Shown in pieces: positions 57,882-64,000 of a stretch of DNA of 64,000 bases. Positions within the stretch are counted from its first letter, which is position 1; each line of letters begins with the position of its first letter. The translations under genes were made by a program, and so were the position numbers. The notes beneath the pieces were generated by a model. It was not told where the DNA came from. It saw nothing but the letters and a program-made list of their open reading frames with translations, and searched no databases. Origin of the DNA: Prochilodus magdalenae (Eukaryota > Chordata > Actinopteri > Characiformes > Prochilodontidae); NCBI GenBank assembly GCA_024036415.1, contig JAMWET010000579.1, positions 707,103 to 771,102 on the forward strand, read 5' to 3'.

Positions 57882-60461
57882 TATATTTTGACACTTAGTA
57901 ATTTGTTTTTTGGAAATAACAGAATATACACACACTTAAGCTATCTGATAGGAGTAATGTTGTTGTTGTCAGTCTAAATTACTGTATCGACGCGATATTA
58001 ATTTTTATTGAGTATTAAAGCTGTACACTTTATGGGTGGATTGCGGATTCTGAAAATTATCTGCTTACTTTAGTTAACGTAGTGAATATAAACGTACATC
58101 ATCAGTGACACTATTATGTCCAGTTTGCATCATAAGTGCTGAAACTCATAACCCTGCGTACCCAAAAAAGCTCTTCAGTCTCCAAGTATTTGGACAGAAG
58201 ATTTGACAAAATATTCAAAAGATGGAGACGTTTTAATGGACTTTATCTTCTGATTGGGGTTATTTCCATATGTATAAAGGTTTATGCACCTTTTTGACTT
58301 CTTTGAATACATTTAGTCACTTTTTAGCAATGTATGTTGTACATGAGAGCAGCTGGGTTTTTAAACCTGCACAGTGAGCTATTAAAATTAGAAAAAACAT
58401 TTACATGCAAGGAGGTCACTTAAAGTCATTGATATTCAAATTTGTATTCCATCCACTCTGATGCAAAGCCCTGTTCTGCTGTTCCGTTTATAAATTGGCT
58501 CGGGATGACTCCTCCAAGTGAAAAAATAGAAGAAAATATAGCAAATGTATGCAGTAAAAATGCCTGATCTACCTTTCCTCGCGAACAGATATGGAGAAAC
58601 AATCAGCCCTTTTGAATGTGGTTTATGTTTTCATAAATAGGCTCTTTATATTTTAACAAGCCTGCCTTTTTGTCCATACCACCTGCTTTCAATATTCTAA
58701 TTTCTATGGTCTTCTTGTTGTTGTTGCATGATGTACATTATGTATGTCATTTTGTTCTATGACCAGCCTCAGTTATTGCTCATAGATGCAACCTATTAAG
58801 CAATAATCCTTTTTCATGGTGGACCAGTTATTGCAGTATATCCCTTCATCCATTTAACAATGCAACATGAATAGCTTGTGTTGTAATTTGGGTGCTGAAT
58901 TAAACTTAATTGTTGGTTTAGGCATTCACCAGTGTAACTAGTGTGACTAGTGACGCGCCAATACCATACCGTCAGTACATATTACATAGGATACCGAACC
59001 ATACAGACCAAAGTATTTGTTAGTGTATACGAGTGTAATATATCTTAGCAGTTAAATTGTCTCTGTATTGAAATTATATGCATTAGATAGCTCCACTGCA
59101 TTTGCTACTTCAGATCAAGTAGCATTGCTTTGGATAAGAGCGGGTTTCACATCAGAACAGTACATTTCATAGTTTTGTTCTCATTCTCTGTCTCTTTCAC
59201 AGCAGTCACTGTAGAACAGTGACAACAGAAATGACTCCTGAGACCTCAAGGAGCTCGCTCATTGCACTTTCCATCTTGTTTTATTTGGGTGGTGGTGCTG
59301 TAGCTAGGCATTCACTGAGGTTCTTATTATTTGGTGGCTCACACTGTAGGTTTGAAAAGACTATCATGTACGGACAAAGCCTATGATTACGTACTTACAC
59401 TGTACAGAAACTCAGTTCAATGTGAAACAATGTCTCTACAAATAGCTAGAGAGTCTAGGAATGGTTTCAGATAAAACTGTTACATTCAACATACCATGCT
59501 GCACGCAAAGTACCGAGCAAAAACTCTGAAATCAATGAACTAACTATTTAAACTCTGAAAATGTTCATGTGTTGTAAACAAATCTTTAGAGTTCCCTGTA
59601 ATAAATTCCAGCTCCTTTTCCCAGTTTCCCAGATTTTCACAGTTCTGTAAGAACTCTTGCCACCTGAAAGGAGTCTTATGAATTGCATTATTTACATTAA
59701 GCATTTTTTGTGATATGTATAATGCCAAATGTCCAGTAAGCGCTTTTTAAACAAAATGAAGCCAGTGTGTCTCGTCACACACTGACCAACCAGGCATTTC
59801 ATTTGAATTTATCAGTAATTTAAAAAAAAGCTCTGAACTTTGTATGTTGTTAACTGTACATTCATTATTATAAATAATATATTGTATATTTGAATACATA
59901 ACTTTAGATTTTATAGTATATAATTTAAAATGTAACATCATGTAATAAATATCCTAAAATGTTACTAGTTATTATTATAATACATATAAGAGAGAACATA
60001 TAAATAATCATATTCCAGTCTGCTTCTAGTGGTTTTTATCTGGGGGCTGCAACCAGCGGAGTGAGCTGTAGTGCTGCAGTTTTTTAAATGCTAAAAGATG
60101 TTACAACTTACATTTCACTAAACGTACAAATCACAAATACGGCAAATATTGTTGATCATTTGCAAAACCTCAAACTCATTTATTTTTCTAGCAAAACGTT
60201 ATGTTTAGTTTTTAAGTATAAGCATGACTTAAGCAGAGGAAATACAATTCATAGCCCTGGACTCCACCCACATGAGAAGTGAAAACAGTAACTACAGCTC
60301 TGTGCTGGTTTCTCAGGCGGCTTTTCACATGAGGCTTTGAAACCCAACAATTTACACCGTCACCCGGAGATCCAAACATAGAGAACAGATATCTAAACCT
60401 GTCAAATTGAGCCAGAGCACTGTTTGCAGCTTTCCTCTGTTCAAGGCTCAAGTGGGCTTCG
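57882..60461. other. AT-rich noncoding stretch
   Basis: No gene or recognised transposon. The region around 59820-60000 is extremely AT-rich. The frames of 62-64 codons here have no signature. Confidence 0.45.
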
Positions 60462-60563
60462 TATTCGCCAGCTTCTTGTTTACCATCAGTTACGGATGCC
60501 AGAAAGTAATTGCTGCACCATTTAGGGTAGAACGTGAAAATTCGAACAAGAAGCTGGCGAATA
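60462..60563. repeat. palindromic repeat family, copy 3
   Basis: 60462-60480 and 60545-60563 are a perfect 19-bp inverted repeat (TATTCGCCAGCTTCTTGTT and its complement). The right arm is preceded by TGCTGCACCATTTAGGGTAG (60511-60530) and GAACGTGAAAATTCG. The left arm lacks the matching inner part, which implies that the original was a longer palindrome with one side deleted. Confidence 0.8.
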
Positions 60564-61429
60564 ATTTGGCGTATTCAGCTTCGTTTCCTCTCTTCAGCCT
60601 GGCATCCAGCACTCTGTAGCTGCAGATCAGCCTTCTCATTAAGTCAGTGCGAAAAAAATGTTGGTTAAATCCACAGAAGCTTTTGTGGTCGTTTGTGCGT
60701 GCAAATGCAAAACTTAGTGAACCCTTGATACATGACTGTTTTATTCTGTTTATTCTGGATTTGTTGATAGTCAAGTATTACTGAGACGGAGGCATCACAC
60801 GCCGAATGTCAATCAAGAATTTTAGGAACATGCCAAGCCAATCTCAGATTGGTCTGATAAGTCATTTTAAGGAGTATGTTATTACGTTCGATTTTTCCAT
60901 TCCTTTACAGGACATTTAGAATAACACTCAATTGGAGAATCAAACAGACAATCTGAAATATTTTACACTGCTTCCACAATACCAAATTACATATGACATT
61001 TCCAGTAGTGCTTTTACTGCTTGCTGTTCAGAAACAGCTATGTGGATTGTCTTGCCTAAACCTTTGTTGTGGTACTCTAGCAGTAGGATATGTATTTCTA
61101 CTCTGCCTTACAAAGACTATTCTTGTTGGAAACTTGTAATGGTACGATTGTCATTAGGTTTTTCACTGCAGTTTTTCATTAAAACTAATACACCACATCT
61201 ATTGTTTAAAAGCCATTAGGCCTGCATCAACATAGTTCCCTATGTATAGAATATGCAGCTATTTCACCTTCATCCCATAATTTGGTCCCAGATTGAAGTG
61301 GTGCTGGATTTTCTTTTACTTCCATAAGAGCGGCAAACGCCATCCATTGCTGTCTCAAGTTTCCCTCTTAGCACCTGAAGTACCGCTAGAAAAGTTCTTG
61401 ATGGCTTTTTCAATGACACATAAGAGGAC
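60564..61429. other. noncoding stretch, no recognised element
   Basis: Unique sequence. A 95-codon plus-strand frame (60932-61219) has no domain signature. Confidence 0.45.
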
Positions 61430-62240
61430 AAAACCTGATTAAATGAGGGTTTTCAGTCAAAAGAATCCTGAATGACGCCCACATGCACAAAAGCGTTGAC
61501 AGGCTAAAGCCATTATAATGCCATTAAAAAGAAAAGTTAGATTTAGCTGTGATGGTATCATTTTACTATTCTATTTTGTAGTATCTAAATAGTAAAGTAA
61601 ACATGATAGCTATTCAGTAATAGGCAGGGACAAATGAATAGTGATAGAATATTTATATAGTTATATAAATAGTTATATATCAACTATAAAGCAATATTGT
61701 GAAATGTTACTGCTATAAAGATTCTGTTTGTTGAGTCATCCGCAGCAGCGGCAGGGTGATAAATGCATTTTGTGGCTAATGAGTATTTGTCGGTGTGGGT
61801 TGCTATTTGTCCCAAAACTCATTGTCATGCTACGCGTTTTGTCATTCAATACTGAATAGCTGTCTTTACGAAAATGGGAGTTCATTATCTGTCCGCAGTA
61901 AAAGATGTTGAAAATGTGCTTCGCTGATTCACTGCAAATAGACTTCATACTTATCACACTGGGACTATAGGGGACCTTGAGTTTTTCAGCCATTGTTTTT
62001 CAAATCAAGTATAATTTGAGGGCCATTCCCTTTTTGTCATCTTCCCAAGTGATGGTTGTAGTTCACTGTGAACGGACTGCCTTGAGTGTGACCACTTCAC
62101 ATGAGGGATTGTACCTTTTTTTGCCATTTACTTTCTGAGATTTAGCCAGAATCAAAATTAATTTAATATCAATCTAAAGGAAGCGAACATTTTTCTAATC
62201 AGCCTGGCATCAGTTACTTTGTTAATTTGAATAATGGCCA
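61430..62240. promoter_or_regulatory. possible conserved noncoding blocks
   Basis: Three repeat-free parts (61440-61560, 61735-62000, 62030-62240) have ATTA/TAAT and TTTATTAC-type sites, separated by a TA-rich stretch at 61560-61720. An 85-codon minus-strand frame (61736-61993, ATG start) lies inside the second part. It has mixed composition and no domain I recognise, so it is either chance or, less likely, an exon. Conservation is inferred. Confidence 0.3.
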
Positions 62241-63322
62241 GTTGAACTAATTTGGATATGAAGCTTGTGCAGGAAAAAAAAAAGAATCTTATCGGAATAA
62301 TTAAAGACCGTGCCTTAAAAACTAGCTTCTAACAGAGACTTATTAAGAATTTGCTCCCAAATTGTGTTTTTTTTCTTTTTTAATTACCTGATAATGTGTA
62401 TATTTTATAACACACCACTATTTTCAAGCTCATCTAGAATCATAGCATATTATATGCTTGTCAGTAGCAGTAATCAAGACAGCATGAAACTTGGTAATAA
62501 CTATTTATTCTCTTTTTTTGTGAGACGATGTAAACTCTCATCGATGGTTATTTACGTCCAAAACTGGATATCTATTTATAAACGCATTAAATGGGATAAT
62601 CACTTCTTTTCAGTTCTTCTGATTAATGAATATAGCTCAGACTAAACAGAATCTGTTATTTGGCATTGTGTATAATCGTGATCTCACAGAATCATCACTC
62701 TCGCCTCTCGCAATATATTATTAATTAAGATCAAAGTCTTTAAAACACTCTATTTCACTATTCAAGGCAGTCACGGAACTGTGTCATCCATTCTGCTTTT
62801 GGCAAGGTGTTCATTTTTTCCTCCACAGATACCTCATTTCATTTAAAAGCAGTGTTGGTTTTAAACAATGTGGTTTTGGGTCTCAGTAGAGAATTTGTGA
62901 ACGTCGTTGTAGTTCCCCTTGAAAACATTAGACCATAGACGTCATTTTTAGTGAAACACTGACCGCAGACTGAAACATGAACACATCACTCAGAACGTGT
63001 AGTGAAACTGGTTCAACATGGTTCAGAGCATCACTTAGCGGGATTGAGACACAGTTGTGCTTCTTTCCGTGGTACATTGGATCGACAAATAGTTAATTTC
63101 TAGGAATCCTCATAAGTGTGTATAATACATGATTACCTATTTTTTTCTGAAGATCTGATAAGATTGACCAGGTTCCCCACAAAAGCCCTAACAGTGGCGC
63201 ATCTAAATAACACTATCATAAACTTGCATACTTCATTTTGTTGTTTCTCACCAGACTAAAGATATTTAACCAGGGTTAAATATGCTCCACTGTTATTCTT
63301 GATGGAATATGTAATATGTAAT
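62241..63322. other. noncoding stretch, no recognised element
   Basis: AT-rich to about 62650, then more balanced. The 93-codon plus-strand frame at 62364-62645 lies in T-rich DNA and has no signature. No transposon is recognised. Confidence 0.45.
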
Positions 63323-63364
63323 CGATAGGGAGTCCATAATCTGTTGCTTATGGACTCCCTATCG
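63323..63364. repeat. perfect 17-bp hairpin
   Basis: CGATAGGGAGTCCATAA (63323-63339) and its exact complement (63348-63364) flank an 8-base loop, TCTGTTGC. The stem has one mismatch just outside, then weak pairing only. Nothing else in the window has a perfect stem this long with so short a loop. It could be the remains of a palindromic transposon or a transcribed hairpin. It is shorter than a typical microRNA precursor stem. Confidence 0.9.
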
Positions 63365-64000
63365 TTGTTATAATTTGATAGTTCAGCCCCTTTTTTGAAA
63401 AGCTGCTGTTTCTGAAAAGTGAAGCTTGCTCACTTATCTTTGTGTGCTGATTATAATGTGAAACTCAACTGACTCTTTTTTGAAGTTTATGGAGGGGAAA
63501 ATGGGGTCGGTGAAAGCAATGTAGCTTTTATAGCGTCAGATGTTCAATATCACACCATAGGATCACAATTAACTTCCTTTTATGTAGCGTATGCATTGCT
63601 TTGTGTTGCTGCCACCCCAAATTAAAGCATTAAAATCAACTGTACGTGCCTCATTAACCTCAGCCTTTAATTCAATTTTGATGCAAATTTCCTACCAAGT
63701 CCTTTTTACACTGAGCCTCCTCTTGGTCTGCTCCTCATCCTGACTGCCAGGTGAGTGAGTAATTGAGCACAAGTTTTGAAAAACAGAGCCAGATTCATTA
63801 GACCATCATACGAAAAGGACTGCTTCTGTCTGGGAGGTAACAAACGTGAGCCTGTGAACAGTGGACCTCGACCACAAGTGAGCCTCCGGCAGTTCCATTA
63901 GTTTAAATTAGTGTGTTACTGTCAAATGGTAAATCAATAATTGATTCCTAGGATAGGAGACTAGGGGGAGAAGTGAAGGAAGAGGGCGATGAGGGGTTGT
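63365..64000. other. unique stretch, possible conserved noncoding block and splice donor-like site
   Basis: The part 63590-63720 is rich in AATTAAAG, ATTAA and TTTAATTCA sites. CAG|GTGAGT at 63747-63755 is a perfect 5' splice-site consensus. An acceptor-like AACCTCAG precedes it at about 63656-63663, but every frame between the two is closed by a stop, so a coding exon is not supported; a noncoding exon is possible. Confidence 0.3.

Overview
This window looks like AT-rich vertebrate chromosomal DNA, most likely from a teleost fish and possibly an ostariophysan (inference). No complete protein-coding gene, rRNA, CRISPR array or bacterial-type operon is visible, and I recognised no tRNA gene by eye. 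Long open frames are scarce. The fish assignment rests on the transposon fauna: Tc1-type transposons, an L2-like LINE with its 3' UTR, tRNA-derived SINEs of the fish DANA/HE-like and 'GAGCAAGGC' types, a short terminal-inverted-repeat family with an end close to TACACYGATCAGCC, and a Crypton-type tyrosine-recombinase remnant.

Layout. Positions 1-7700 are mostly unique sequence. They include two low-confidence coding-exon candidates (5890-6037 and 6173-6217), a weaker third one (7561-7666), and a C-rich tract able to form a G-quadruplex (7444-7466). An L2-like LINE 3' end lies at about 12926-13918, followed by a nested short element with a palindrome (about 14325-15040) and a Tc1-like remnant (15750-16640). 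Positions 16700-25800 hold unique sequence, two SINEs, a CpG-rich block near 22.8-23.1 kb and a large pyrimidine microsatellite. A second Tc1-like remnant lies at 26570-27285. The Crypton remnant is at 31174-31977, next to a possible conserved regulatory block that ends in a short-element fragment. Positions 34.7-46.5 kb are mostly unclassified, with a SINE fragment, a palindromic repeat and possible regulatory blocks. LINE reverse-transcriptase debris is at about 46525-47130, a third Tc1-like remnant at 50054-50640, LINE 3' tails near 53.5 and 56.1 kb, and two head-to-head short elements at 57115-57881. The last 3 kb look mostly unique and contain a 17-bp perfect hairpin at 63323-63364.

Interpretation. 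The best reading is an intron of a large gene or an intergenic regulatory domain, colonised by old, inactivated transposons. Several blocks of non-repetitive, TAAT/ATTA-rich sequence look like the conserved noncoding elements around developmental genes. Conservation cannot be seen in one sequence, so these calls have low confidence. I found no convincing new biological system. The items most worth checking are the frame-preserved Crypton remnant, the candidate exon pair, the palindromic repeat family found at three loci, the CpG-rich block with a 155-codon antisense frame, and the 63.3 kb hairpin.
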